IMG/VR virus record: IMGVR_UViG_3300029893_000018
Span: 1-44,311 of that record
Source of the DNA: a virus
Length of the DNA stretch: 44,311 nucleotides
Direction: 5' to 3' (one strand)
The notes under the pieces are model-generated. The model worked only from the letters and a program-made list of their open reading frames with translations. It was not told where the DNA came from and searched no databases. A program made the position numbers and the translations under genes. Positions 34,575-41,904 of this stretch are shown here, piece after piece (positions within the stretch are counted from its first letter, which is position 1; each line of letters begins with the position of its first letter).

Positions 34575-35198
34575 ATGATCAAAACTTTTTCTCAATTCTA
34601 TCAAACTATTTATAGTGAAGTAGATGAACAATTTAATACAATAGTATTTAAACAAACAATTAATGAAGATTTTGGTGTGACGGCTCTTGGGGCATTAGCA
34701 GGAATTTATGCTCTTCATAAAATTTCTAATAAATATAACAAATGGAGAACTAAAAAGTTAGTAGATGCTGCAGAAAAAGTAGTGTCGCATAAAACTCATC
34801 CTGACGAACTTCATAAATTAGCTTCTCATAAAAATTCTGGGATTAGATATTTAGCAACTTCTAATCCCAGTCTTAGTCATAAAACTGTTAAAAAATTATT
34901 AAAAGATAAAGATCCTCGTGTAGCTAATCAAATGAATAGACATTATCCTATTTGGCTAAGGCATCAAGGAAATAAAACCTTAAAAGATGCTACAGAAAAA
35001 ACATTATCGCATGAAACTCATCCTGATGAACTTCATAAATTAGCTTCTCATAAAAATTCTACAATTAGATATTTAGCAACTTCTAATCCCAATCTTAGTC
35101 ACAAAACTGTTAAAAAATTATTAAAAGATAAAGATCCTCGTGTAGCTAATCAAATGAATAGACATTATCCTATTTGGCTAAAAACATCAAGAAAATAA
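34575..35198 (+). CDS. Tandem LRV/HEAT-like repeat protein on the opposite strand
   Basis: 207 residues. N-terminal 60 residues (MIKTFSQFYQTIYSE..., a small hydrophobic segment VTALGALAGIYAL) followed by two near-identical 74-residue copies containing HPDELHKLASHKNSxIRYLATSNPxLSHKTVKKLLKDKDPRVANQMNRHYPIWL. The spacing of LA, IRYLA-NP, LL-DKDPRVA resembles leucine-rich variant (LRV)/HEAT repeats, helical protein-binding surfaces. A MKTF-FxxF-type start is common in T4-like structural proteins. Runs against its neighbours with its own late promoter; likely a mobile late cassette. Function unknown. Confidence 0.8.
   Translation: MIKTFSQFYQTIYSEVDEQFNTIVFKQTINEDFGVTALGALAGIYALHKISNKYNKWRTKKLVDAAEKVVSHKTHPDELHKLASHKNSGIRYLATSNPSLSHKTVKKLLKDKDPRVANQMNRHYPIWLRHQGNKTLKDATEKTLSHETHPDELHKLASHKNSTIRYLATSNPNLSHKTVKKLLKDKDPRVANQMNRHYPIWLKTSRK
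34764..35183 (+). repeat. 222-bp tandem duplication inside the LRV-like gene
   Basis: Copy 1 at 34764-34985 and copy 2 from 34986; period 222 bp (74 codons). Few base differences separate the copies, indicating recent duplication. Confidence 0.9.
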
Positions 35199-35259
35199 AA
35201 ACTTAAAAATTAATCCTTTATAAGTTCCTAAAAGAACCGGAGAATTATTAGGAATTTAA

Positions 35260-35493
35260 TTAGTAATCGTCTGAACTTAGATCTCTATTTAATTTTTTAG
35301 ATAATTCTTTCATTTTATTTTGTGATTCGTGACAGGCCAATCCAATAGTTCTTAGCCAAACATTATTAGTAGAATATCCTAAAGCTTTTGATGCAAGTTC
35401 TATTGTTTTAATATAACTAGGAACTTTATATTTTACATTAATTTTAACTTCTTGTTGAACAGTTTCTTTTTTATTATTTTTCTTTTTAATCAT
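35260..35493 (-). CDS. Small basic hypothetical protein
   Basis: 77 residues: a Lys/Asn-rich start, then VKYKVPSYIKTIELASKALGYSTNNVWLRTIGLACHESQNKMKELSKKL, probably helical. Preceded by TTAGGAG and a spacer almost identical to that before the gene at 40648, because the upstream repeat-protein genes are duplicates that extend past their stops. No family recognised. Confidence 0.65.
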   Translation of the reverse strand: MIKKKNNKKETVQQEVKINVKYKVPSYIKTIELASKALGYSTNNVWLRTIGLACHESQNKMKELSKKLNRDLSSDDY

Positions 35494-35508
35494 ATTTTAT
35501 ACTCCTAA

Positions 35509-36582
35509 TTAAATTTTCTTATCAAAAAAAGGAATTTCTAATCCTTTATATCTTTTTAATTGTCCATCAACATAATATTCAACTTGATAACTCTCTTCGT
35601 ATCCTTTGGAATCCTTACGATGAATTACATTATTATTAGCATCATAATCTTTCCAATATTCGCATCCATTAGAATCTTTATAATGAATTAAATTATTATT
35701 AGAATCGTATTCTTGCCAATATTCATTTCCTCTAGAACTTTTATAATGAATTACATTGCCATTGGAATCGTATTCTTGCCATTCTTCATTTCCATTAGAA
35801 CTTTTATAATGAATTAAATTATTATTGGAATCGTATTCTTTCCAATATTCATATCCTTTGGAATCCTTATGATGAATTAAATTACTATTGGAATCGTATT
35901 CTTTCCATTCTTCATTTCCATAAGAACTTTTATAATGAATTAAATTACTATTGGAATCGTATTCTTTCCAATATTCATATCCTTTGGAATCCTTATGATG
36001 AATTAAATTACTATTGGAATCGTATTCTTTCCATTCTTCATATCCATTACAATCTTTATAATGAATTAAATTATTATTAGAATCGTATTCTTGCCAATAT
36101 TCGCATCCTTCGGAATCCTTATAATGAATTATATTGCCATTGGAATCGTATTCTTGCCAATATTCGTATCCTTTGGAATCTTTATAATGAATTAAATTAC
36201 CATCGGAATCGTATTCTTTCCAATATTCGCATCCTTCGGAATCCTTATAATGAATTATATTGCCATTGGAATCGTATTCTTGCCAATATTCGTATCCTTT
36301 GGAATCTTTATAATGAATTAAATTACCATCGGAATCGTATTCTTTCCAATATTCGCATCCATTAGAATCTTTATAATGAATTACATTACCATTATCGTCA
36401 TAATGATAATAATTTCCCAATTTATCTTTAATCCACTCCACAAATCCTTCGTGATCTCCTTGGACCTGTTTTAACAGTTCAATTGGAAATCCTTCTAGTT
36501 TATTCCTTTCAAAAAAACTAATCCCTTCTTTACAGGCTCTATTTTTGATCAATAATTCTTTCGTAATAAATTCTGGCTTCAT
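35509..36582 (-). CDS. YD-like 21-residue repeat protein (13 repeats)
   Basis: 357 residues. N-terminal domain of about 65 residues (ACKEGISFFERNKLEGFPIELL, VQGDHEGFVEWIKDKL) followed by 13 copies of a 21-residue unit of the form EYWKEYDSNGNLIHYKDSKGY and a C-terminal cap (YYVDGQLKRYKGLEIPFFDKK). The YDxNGN core resembles Rhs/YD beta repeats, but units are shorter. The N-terminal and cap segments match those in the gene at 40664-41479. Its ATG overlaps the stop of the Bfd-like gene (ATGA). Presumably an extended beta solenoid or roll; a binding or anti-host role is only guesswork. Confidence 0.8.
   Translation of the reverse strand: MKPEFITKELLIKNRACKEGISFFERNKLEGFPIELLKQVQGDHEGFVEWIKDKLGNYYHYDDNGNVIHYKDSNGCEYWKEYDSDGNLIHYKDSKGYEYWQEYDSNGNIIHYKDSEGCEYWKEYDSDGNLIHYKDSKGYEYWQEYDSNGNIIHYKDSEGCEYWQEYDSNNNLIHYKDCNGYEEWKEYDSNSNLIHHKDSKGYEYWKEYDSNSNLIHYKSSYGNEEWKEYDSNSNLIHHKDSKGYEYWKEYDSNNNLIHYKSSNGNEEWQEYDSNGNVIHYKSSRGNEYWQEYDSNNNLIHYKDSNGCEYWKDYDANNNVIHRKDSKGYEESYQVEYYVDGQLKRYKGLEIPFFDKKI
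36103..36360 (-). repeat. 126-bp higher-order tandem repeat
   Basis: Two consecutive copies (from 36103 and 36229) of a 126-bp block, each two 63-bp repeat units, appear identical base for base and a third begins at 36355. This shows recent unequal crossover within the repeat gene. Confidence 0.85.
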
Positions 36583-36815
36583 TTTATTTCCTTTTTAGTT
36601 ATATTAGAGTAACATTTAGAAGCAAAATAATTTTGATAAGCAAAATTCCTTTCTTCTTTTTCATAGTGTTCGCATATTTCTTTAATATCTTTTAAACATT
36701 TTTTACAAGAAAATTTATTAGAATAAATTTTAATTATTTTTTTATAATCAAATCCTTGTTCTAACATACATTCAATTTTACTTTCATTTAATGGTATACA
36801 ATTACATATATACAT
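36579..36815 (-). CDS. Bfd-like [2Fe-2S] ferredoxin
   Basis: 78 residues. Cysteines at 4, 6, 37 and 40 (MYICNCIPLNESKIE...FSCKKC) match the spacing of bacterioferritin-associated ferredoxin (E. coli Bfd Cys4, 6, 38, 41) within one residue, as does the MYxCxC start. Bfd reduces the ferric core of bacterioferritin to release iron; Bfd-like domains also occur in assimilatory enzymes. It lies in a run of small minus-strand genes of unknown function with minimal spacing. Host iron mobilisation is a plausible phage role, not shown. Confidence 0.75.
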   Translation of the reverse strand: MYICNCIPLNESKIECMLEQGFDYKKIIKIYSNKFSCKKCLKDIKEICEHYEKEERNFAYQNYFASKCYSNITKKEIK

Positions 36816-36998
36816 CTAATCTTTCCTGGTCATATATCTATATTTTCCTCCTTCATATCGTGTTTCATAACATTTCATATCATAAAAATCTTCTGAGGAA
36901 CCCCAAACAACTTTATCATTAAAAACGTATTTATTATTACGATTCATACATTTTCCTTTAAAGAATCCTCCATTATCAAACGGAATTTTATCTCTCAC
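36816..36998 (-). CDS. Small hypothetical protein
   Basis: 60 residues, immediately abutting the Bfd-like gene (no gap). Rich in Gly, Tyr and charged residues (FDNGGFFKGKCMNRNNKYVFNDKVVW, CYETRYEGGKYRYMTRKD) with two Cys. No family recognised. Close spacing supports co-translation. Confidence 0.5.
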   Translation of the reverse strand: MRDKIPFDNGGFFKGKCMNRNNKYVFNDKVVWGSSEDFYDMKCYETRYEGGKYRYMTRKD

Positions 36999-37047
36999 AA
37001 AATGTTTACAAGTATTATAATTTTTTAAATAATTCTATAAAGAAATA

Positions 37048-37248
37048 TCAAAAAAATTTATAATAAAGATAATCAGAGACAAAATTTTCATATAATAATT
37101 TAATAAATTCTCCTTTTTCATTTTTAACGAATCCTATATTAATTTTTAACCATTTTACATGTGATTCTTTTATCCATTTTTCTTTTGTATTAATTATTGA
37201 ACAAATAGGATTATCTTTTTTAGAAAAATGCCGATTTTCATTAAAAAT
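37048..37248 (-). CDS. Possible 66-residue protein with ATT start
   Basis: Frame open from ATT at 37246-37248 (two bases before the upstream gene's stop codon) to TGA at 37048. AAAGGA lies 8 bases upstream. The product reads FNENRHFSKKDNPICSIINTKEKWIKESHVKWLKINIGF..., protein-like in composition, with no ATG/GTG/TTG near the beginning. It fills a 250-base gap. It may be a decayed gene rather than an active one; low certainty. Confidence 0.35.
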   Translation of the reverse strand: MFNENRHFSKKDNPICSIINTKEKWIKESHVKWLKINIGFVKNEKGEFIKLLYENFVSDYLYYKFF

Positions 37249-37249
37249 A

Positions 37250-37915
37250 TTATTTTTCCTTTAATTGCATTGCCACTAACCGATCTAATCCAATTGCAAC
37301 TTCAAATACCATTCCATGCTCCCAATCTTTTCTAATAGAGCACCCTGCAACTTCTAAATCATTAATATACCAATCTAAGGTTTTTTCTGAATAATGAGGA
37401 AGTTCTTCGGCTTCTTTAATTTCTCCTCCATAATATCTTACTAATTGTTCTAATACCTTTTCAATATAAGGAGCTTTAGAACCATGAGATGCAAATAATT
37501 GAAATTCAATTTGATAAAATTGTATTAATCTTAATTTTGATGCTCTCATAGTATCTGGATTAGTTTCGTCTCGAAAAGATAATCCGACTTGCCAAATACA
37601 TTGAGGAAGCAATTTTTGAAAATTATTAGAATTTTCTATTTTTTGATTCATAATTTCAAAGGTGCCAGCAGTGGTTTCTGGTCGTAAATATCCCCTTGAA
37701 AGAGTCTTAATAAGATTAAAATTTTCTTTAATATGACCTTCTAAATATTTTTCTGGAGTTAAAATAGGAGTTTCAGTTCTTTCTATTTTAACCCCAGGAT
37801 TTAAATTTTTCCAAGTATTAAAAACAATTAAAGGGATTTCTCTAATTAAATTTTCTCTTCTGATGATTTCTTGTTCATTCCAAGAAACTGTGGCATTAGA
37901 AAAACAATTTTTCAT
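37250..37915 (-). CDS. Class II aminoacyl-tRNA-synthetase core, glycyl-type
   Basis: 221 residues. GlyRS signatures in order: ILTPEKYLEGHIKENF (50-66), YLRPETTAGTF (76-86; cellular GlyRS has YLRPETAQGIF), WQVGLSFRDETNP (motif 2, 108-120), LIQFYQIEFQLF, and motif 3 FEVAIGLDRLVA (204-215). Only the catalytic core is present; the anticodon-binding domain and most insertions are absent, so it is about half the usual size. It could aminoacylate tRNA poorly, modify another substrate, or act as a decoy. It overlaps none of its neighbours but starts 3 bases after a tiny upstream ORF. Confidence 0.75.
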   Translation of the reverse strand: MKNCFSNATVSWNEQEIIRRENLIREIPLIVFNTWKNLNPGVKIERTETPILTPEKYLEGHIKENFNLIKTLSRGYLRPETTAGTFEIMNQKIENSNNFQKLLPQCIWQVGLSFRDETNPDTMRASKLRLIQFYQIEFQLFASHGSKAPYIEKVLEQLVRYYGGEIKEAEELPHYSEKTLDWYINDLEVAGCSIRKDWEHGMVFEVAIGLDRLVAMQLKEK

Positions 37916-37918
37916 TTA

Positions 37919-38086
37919 TTACTCCGGATGATAATTTTTTACGTTACTCTGAGAATGTCTAATATGAGTACAATTTAGCTTTTTTGAATAATTTGATCTA
38001 TCTTCAAAAAGCGTAAGGTATGTAAAATATCCTACCATAATTCCTACCATACCAAAAATTAAATAATTACTATCTTTCTTTTCCAT
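37919..38086 (-). CDS. Small single-span membrane protein
   Basis: 55 residues: a short charged start, a hydrophobic helix (YLIFGMVGIMVGYFTYLTLF), then a basic tail. Shine-Dalgarno TTGGAG 7 bases before the ATG. The stop lies 3 bases before the ATG of the GlyRS-like gene, so probably co-translated. Function unknown. Confidence 0.6.
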   Translation of the reverse strand: MEKKDSNYLIFGMVGIMVGYFTYLTLFEDRSNYSKKLNCTHIRHSQSNVKNYHPE

Positions 38087-38166
38087 ATAATTCTCCAAAT
38101 TTATTCAAATAATTAATAAACCAAATTAAATTCAATTTTAGAAGTAATATAACAAATTTTCTTTAC

Positions 38167-38423
38167 TTAGTCAAGAAATTCTTCACGGCCATACACAAAG
38201 ACATTTAATTTAATATCAAATTTATTCTTAATGTTTATTCTATAAGAATGAATGTCTTTTTCAGTATTCATGATCTTAAATTTAAAGGGCCAAAATTTCC
38301 ATATTTTTAACCCATTATAAGCTTTAATAATTTTTTCGTGAAGTTCCTTTTCTTTTTATCTAAATCTTTATAAATTTGATCGACATATTTTAAAATAAAA
38401 TTAATGGAAATTTTAAATTTCAT
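38167..38423 (-). pseudogene. Frameshifted small gene
   Basis: From ATG at 38421-38423 the frame encodes MKFKISINFILKYVDQIYKDLDKK. At an A-rich run (AAAAAGAAAAGG) the sensible frame shifts by one and continues as KEKELHEKIIKAYNGLKIWKFWPFKFK...RINIKNKFDIKLNVFVYGREEFLD to TAA at 38167-38169. The span is not a multiple of three. Either a one-base indel in a homopolymer, a programmed shift, or a sequencing error. Overlaps the end of the upstream small gene. Confidence 0.6.
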
Positions 38424-38580
38424 TCTCTTCCTCTTTATCAAGAGATTCTTCTAAAGCATATTTTTTAGCATATTCTTCTGATGTTAAATAAGATTCGCTT
38501 TCGCATATTTTGTTAAATAATACTTCCAAATCTCGTAATTCTACGTATTGATAAATAATATCATTGATTTTATAAGTCAT
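38413..38580 (-). CDS. Small acidic protein
   Basis: 55 residues: MTYKINDIIYQYVELRDLEVLF, then SYLTSEEYAKKYALEESLDKEEENEI. Helical and acidic at the C-terminus. Shine-Dalgarno-like AGAGAAA precedes the ATG, and it overlaps the ATG of the next gene. No family recognised. Confidence 0.55.
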   Translation of the reverse strand: MTYKINDIIYQYVELRDLEVLFNKICESESYLTSEEYAKKYALEESLDKEEENEI

Positions 38581-38667
38581 ATCATTTCTCTATACATTTT
38601 CATGAATTAAATTTAAATCTACTAACTAAGGCTTAGAAACTTTAATAATTTTCTTTATATACACATT

Positions 38668-38794
38668 TTAATTCTCAAAAGAGTTTACTAATTCATCAAA
38701 GTTATCCTGCTTCTTCTGAAAACGCTGTTAATTTGTGCAAATTTCCTGACCACTTGTTATGAGCACTTTATTTCTGTTTTTTATTAACATTCAT
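38668..38794 (-). pseudogene. Remnant of a small gene behind an excellent ribosome site
   Basis: ATG at 38792-38794 follows the strong AGGAGG just upstream, but after MNVNKKQK comes TAA. The same frame then reads SAHNKWSGNLHKLTAFSEEAG, hits another stop, and a shifted frame gives DNFDELVNSFEN before TAA at 38668. A strong start followed by scattered peptide-like fragments indicates a recently broken gene. The gap 38581-38667 shows nothing else. Confidence 0.5.
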
Positions 38795-38795
38795 G

Positions 38796-39797
38796 TCATC
38801 CTCCTATAAATCCAAAATTATGCTTAGTATCTTTAATATTATGTTTTGAATTATATATTTCTGCAACTGTCCACAATTCTTCAGATTTTTCTAATAAACC
38901 AACCCCAATCTTATTAGCTAATTTTTTGGCCTCTTCTTTATTTAAATATTCAAATTCTAATAAATCAAAACATCTTCCTGGTCTAATAGTGGCTTTATCT
39001 AAATCTTTCACATTTAAATTGGTGGTAAACACAATTTTTTTCTTAGAAGAAACTAATCCATCTCCAACATTTAAAATTTTGTGGGCAACTGGATTTCCTT
39101 CAATTCTTGATAGTAAAAGAATATCAATATCTTCTAAAATTAATATAGTTTCTTCTGAAGAAATAAATTCTGCGAAAAAATCGTCAGTTTCAATACATTT
39201 CATATCATACGAAATCATAGATTTCATTCCAGAATATAACAAAAGTCCTTTAATAAAAGTTGTTTTTCCTGTCCCAGGAGGTCCGGCAAGAATTAAAATA
39301 TTAGCATTAGAATTTAAATATTCTTCATAATATTCTTCAATACTATTATATTTTTTTTGTATAAAAGGATACATTTCCACAACAGGATAATTATCCTCAT
39401 TAAAAGGAATTGTTACATGATCTTGATATGGACCATATACCCATTTAATAGTATTTTTGATGACTTCAAAATTACTTTCAATATAATTAAAAAAATCTGA
39501 AATTAACTTATCATCCCCAATTCCAGTAATATCAATTTCTCTGTACATCTTTCTAATAGAAATGATAAAATCATCATTATATTTTAATAAATATTTTTCT
39601 TTGTTAAGTTGAATTATTTGTACGTCAGAAGAATAATATTCAGAAATTAATTTATCAAATTCGTCGGATTTAATTGCAAGTTGGCTATTTCGTTGGTGAA
39701 CATTTAATCCTTTAGAAGATCTGGAATAAATAAATTCATTTATAATTAAATCAGAAAGATATGAATTTTCTAAGTGTAGTTTATTACCAATTTCCAT
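38796..39797 (-). CDS. BCS1-like AAA+ ATPase (intact copy)
   Basis: 333 residues when started at 39797 (ATG with AAGGGAG upstream); a longer frame to 39875 lacks a ribosome site. The paralogue at 43534 starts with the same MEIG. N-terminal ~160 residues are a family-specific domain; Walker A GPPGTGKT (172-179), Walker B ILILEDID (219-226), then KKKIVFTTNL (sensor 1) and IRPGRCFDL (arginine-finger region). Single AAA module of the BCS1/FtsH-like clade, likely a hexameric remodeller. A second, broken copy lies at 42735-43534. Confidence 0.8.
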   Translation of the reverse strand: MEIGNKLHLENSYLSDLIINEFIYSRSSKGLNVHQRNSQLAIKSDEFDKLISEYYSSDVQIIQLNKEKYLLKYNDDFIISIRKMYREIDITGIGDDKLISDFFNYIESNFEVIKNTIKWVYGPYQDHVTIPFNEDNYPVVEMYPFIQKKYNSIEEYYEEYLNSNANILILAGPPGTGKTTFIKGLLLYSGMKSMISYDMKCIETDDFFAEFISSEETILILEDIDILLLSRIEGNPVAHKILNVGDGLVSSKKKIVFTTNLNVKDLDKATIRPGRCFDLLEFEYLNKEEAKKLANKIGVGLLEKSEELWTVAEIYNSKHNIKDTKHNFGFIGG

Positions 39798-39828
39798 AAA
39801 TCCACTCCCTTTTATATTTTTGTTAAGA

Positions 39829-40125
39829 TTATTTAAATCTGATCGGAATACAATACTTATTTTCGATTGAATCATACATTTCAGTAATTAAATTATTTTT
39901 TATTTCATGTTTTTTATAATTAAATAAAGCCCCTACAGAAGTAACTATAATTAAGAAATTTCCAAAATAAAAATTAATTATACCATCTTTATCTAATATT
40001 TGAAAAATTGGAATTTCTGAAATAATATGTCCTAAATAAGTTCCTATAGTAAATCCAATTGTTAAAAATGTTATATATGCAGCCCATAAAATAGCCGCAA
40101 TAATTGCACCTCCTGTTATCAACAT
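39829..40125 (-). CDS. Small membrane protein, start uncertain
   Basis: 98 residues with two or three hydrophobic segments (GGAIIAAILWAAYITFLTIGFTIGTYLG; FGNFLIIVTSVGALF) and a charged C-tail. No Shine-Dalgarno precedes ATG 40125. A better site (GAGGATTAAAT-ATG) lies at 40255 in another frame, whose first ~40 codons (MKEIILLQNSLLYKWLFFFEL) also look translatable. A single longer gene broken by a frameshift around 40125 is possible. It sits just upstream of the AAA+ gene. Confidence 0.55.
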   Translation of the reverse strand: MLITGGAIIAAILWAAYITFLTIGFTIGTYLGHIISEIPIFQILDKDGIINFYFGNFLIIVTSVGALFNYKKHEIKNNLITEMYDSIENKYCIPIRFK

Positions 40126-40264
40126 TATATATAGACATTATTGATGCAAGCAATAATCTCCAAATTAAATTACAACTTGTTAAATTACGACTAAGTTCAA
40201 AGAAAAATAACCATTTATATAACAAACTATTTTGCAATAATATAATTTCTTTCATATTTAATCC

Positions 40265-40648
40265 TCAATTAATTCTACCGGAACTACTTTGTATTTTTTT
40301 AATAATAAAACAATCAAAACACTTTTTTTGTTCTGCTTCTGGCAATTCAAAAATTCTTTTAATTAATTCTTTACTCCCATCATATATTTCAGGAAATTCA
40401 AAATCAATTCCGTTATTATCAAAAATTCTTTTTAAATTATAATCATCTACCACATCATTCCATTTATATCCATAATAATAAAAATCAATACTATTCCAAA
40501 ACTTTAAATTTTCTAAAAAACAGAATTCTTCAGCTTTTTCTTTGGTTTTATAAATTTCTGTTACTTGATATGCTCCATCTTCTGAAGTATAATAAATTTC
40601 ATCATTATATTCATAATTAATTTTAGCAATGGCAAAATAAGTATTCAT
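40265..40648 (-). CDS. Conserved-looking hypothetical protein
   Basis: 127 residues: MNTYFAIAKINYEYNDEIYYTSEDGAYQVTEIYKTKEKAEEFCFLENLKFW, a compact alpha/beta pattern, ending with CFDCFIIKKIQ. Good Shine-Dalgarno (TTAGGAG) within the duplicated 3' flank of the repeat-protein gene. Family not recognised, though the YNDE-YY start is reminiscent of small proteins in aquatic T4-like phages. Confidence 0.7.
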   Translation of the reverse strand: MNTYFAIAKINYEYNDEIYYTSEDGAYQVTEIYKTKEKAEEFCFLENLKFWNSIDFYYYGYKWNDVVDDYNLKRIFDNNGIDFEFPEIYDGSKELIKRIFELPEAEQKKCFDCFIIKKIQSSSGRIN

Positions 40649-40663
40649 ATTTTGTACTCCTAA

Positions 40664-41479
40664 TTAAATTTTCTTATCAAAAAAAGGAATTTCTAATCCT
40701 TCATATCTCTTTAATTGTCCATCTCCATAATATTCAATTTCATAACTCTCTTCGTATCCATTACAATCTTTATAATGAATTAAATTATTATTAGCATCAT
40801 AATCTTTCCAATATTCATTTCCATAAGAACTTTTAAAATGAATTACATTATTATTAGCGTCATAATCTTTCCAATATTCATATCCATTAGAATCTTTATA
40901 ATGAATTACATTATTATTAGCGTCATAATCTTTCCAATATTCATATCCATTAGAATCTTTATAATGAATTACATTATTATTAGCATCATAATCTTTCCAA
41001 TATTCGCATCCATTAAAATTTTTATAATGAATTACATTATTATTGGAATCGTATTCTTGCCAATATTCATTTCCATAAGAACTTTTAAAATGAATTACAT
41101 TATTATTGGAATCGTATTCTTGCCATTCTTCATTTCCATTAAAATTTTTATAATGAATTAAATTATTATTGGAATCGTATTCTTGCCAATATTCATATCC
41201 TTTGGAATCCTTATAATAAATTAAATTATCATTGGAATCGTACTCATACCATTCTTCATATCCTTTAGAATCCTTATAATGAATTACATTACCATTGGGA
41301 TTATAATGATAATTATTTTTTAATTTATCTTTAATCCACGCCACAAATCCTTCGTGATCTCCTTGGACTAATTCTAATAGTTCAATTGGAAATCCTTCTA
41401 ATTGGTTTCTTTCAAAAAAACTAATCCCTGCTCCACAAGCACCAACTTGTTCAAGCCATTTCTTAGTAATAACTTTCAT
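40664..41479 (-). CDS. YD-like 21-residue repeat protein (9 repeats)
   Basis: 271 residues, paralogue of 35509-36582. N-terminal domain GACGAGISFFERNQLEGFPIELL, VQGDHEGFVAWIKDKL; nine 21-residue units (EYWKDYDANNNVIHYKDSNGY type); cap YYGDGQLKRYEGLEIPFFDKK. The cap, stop and following leader are nearly base-identical to the paralogue, while unit composition differs (many YDANNN units here), indicating repeat homogenisation within each gene. Shine-Dalgarno AGAAGAGA. Confidence 0.8.
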   Translation of the reverse strand: MKVITKKWLEQVGACGAGISFFERNQLEGFPIELLELVQGDHEGFVAWIKDKLKNNYHYNPNGNVIHYKDSKGYEEWYEYDSNDNLIYYKDSKGYEYWQEYDSNNNLIHYKNFNGNEEWQEYDSNNNVIHFKSSYGNEYWQEYDSNNNVIHYKNFNGCEYWKDYDANNNVIHYKDSNGYEYWKDYDANNNVIHYKDSNGYEYWKDYDANNNVIHFKSSYGNEYWKDYDANNNLIHYKDCNGYEESYEIEYYGDGQLKRYEGLEIPFFDKKI

Positions 41480-41491
41480 GGTAATTCTCTT

Positions 41492-41896
41492 CTAGTCAAT
41501 AATTAAAACGTTGTCTTTCTTTATTTTAATTCCTATATTACTTCCAATAATTTTCTTATTAACAAATTCAATTCCTTTAAAACATTCTGATAAACTCATT
41601 ATTTCTCCTAAATCATCTAATACATGCTGTTCTGCTATATCTCTAACAGACACTTCTTTCCCATTAGAATTAACTATATAAGGCATTTTTATCCATGTGC
41701 CATCCCCCTTTTGTTTCATGGTTCCAAAAACTTGTTCACATAAATAAATTCCAAAAGAATTATGAAGTATCATTCTATGTCTTGAATCGGCTATATGAGC
41801 TTTTGTTTGATCAAAGAAATTATGAATTTCAATATAATCTTCCGGAATTCCACCAAATTTTTTAGAAGATATTTTAGCGTGAATTAAAGGTTTCAT
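41492..41896 (-). CDS. DUF6915-like conserved phage protein
   Basis: 134 residues. Features: HAKISSKKFGGIPEDYIEIHNFFDQTKAHIADSRHRMILHNSFGIYLCEQVFG and VRDIAEQHVLDDLGEIMSL. The His-rich pattern (HA, IHxFxDxxKA, RHRxxLHxxxG, EQHVxxDLG) is the family I recall as DUF6915; the histidines and acidic residues look like a metal site. Found widely in phages and bacteria, function unknown. A decayed second copy is at 42461-42753. Confidence 0.7.
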   Translation of the reverse strand: MKPLIHAKISSKKFGGIPEDYIEIHNFFDQTKAHIADSRHRMILHNSFGIYLCEQVFGTMKQKGDGTWIKMPYIVNSNGKEVSVRDIAEQHVLDDLGEIMSLSECFKGIEFVNKKIIGSNIGIKIKKDNVLIID

Positions 41897-41904
41897 ATTG
41901 TTAT

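Noticed and set aside
35509-36582. Rhs/YD toxin gene
   Set aside because: Units are 21 residues with no RHS core motif and no C-terminal toxin domain or cognate immunity gene.
40838-41161. Plus-strand open frame with repeated hydrophobic IIISVIIFPIF units
   Set aside because: It is the antisense shadow of the 63-bp repeats in the minus-strand gene; no ribosome site.
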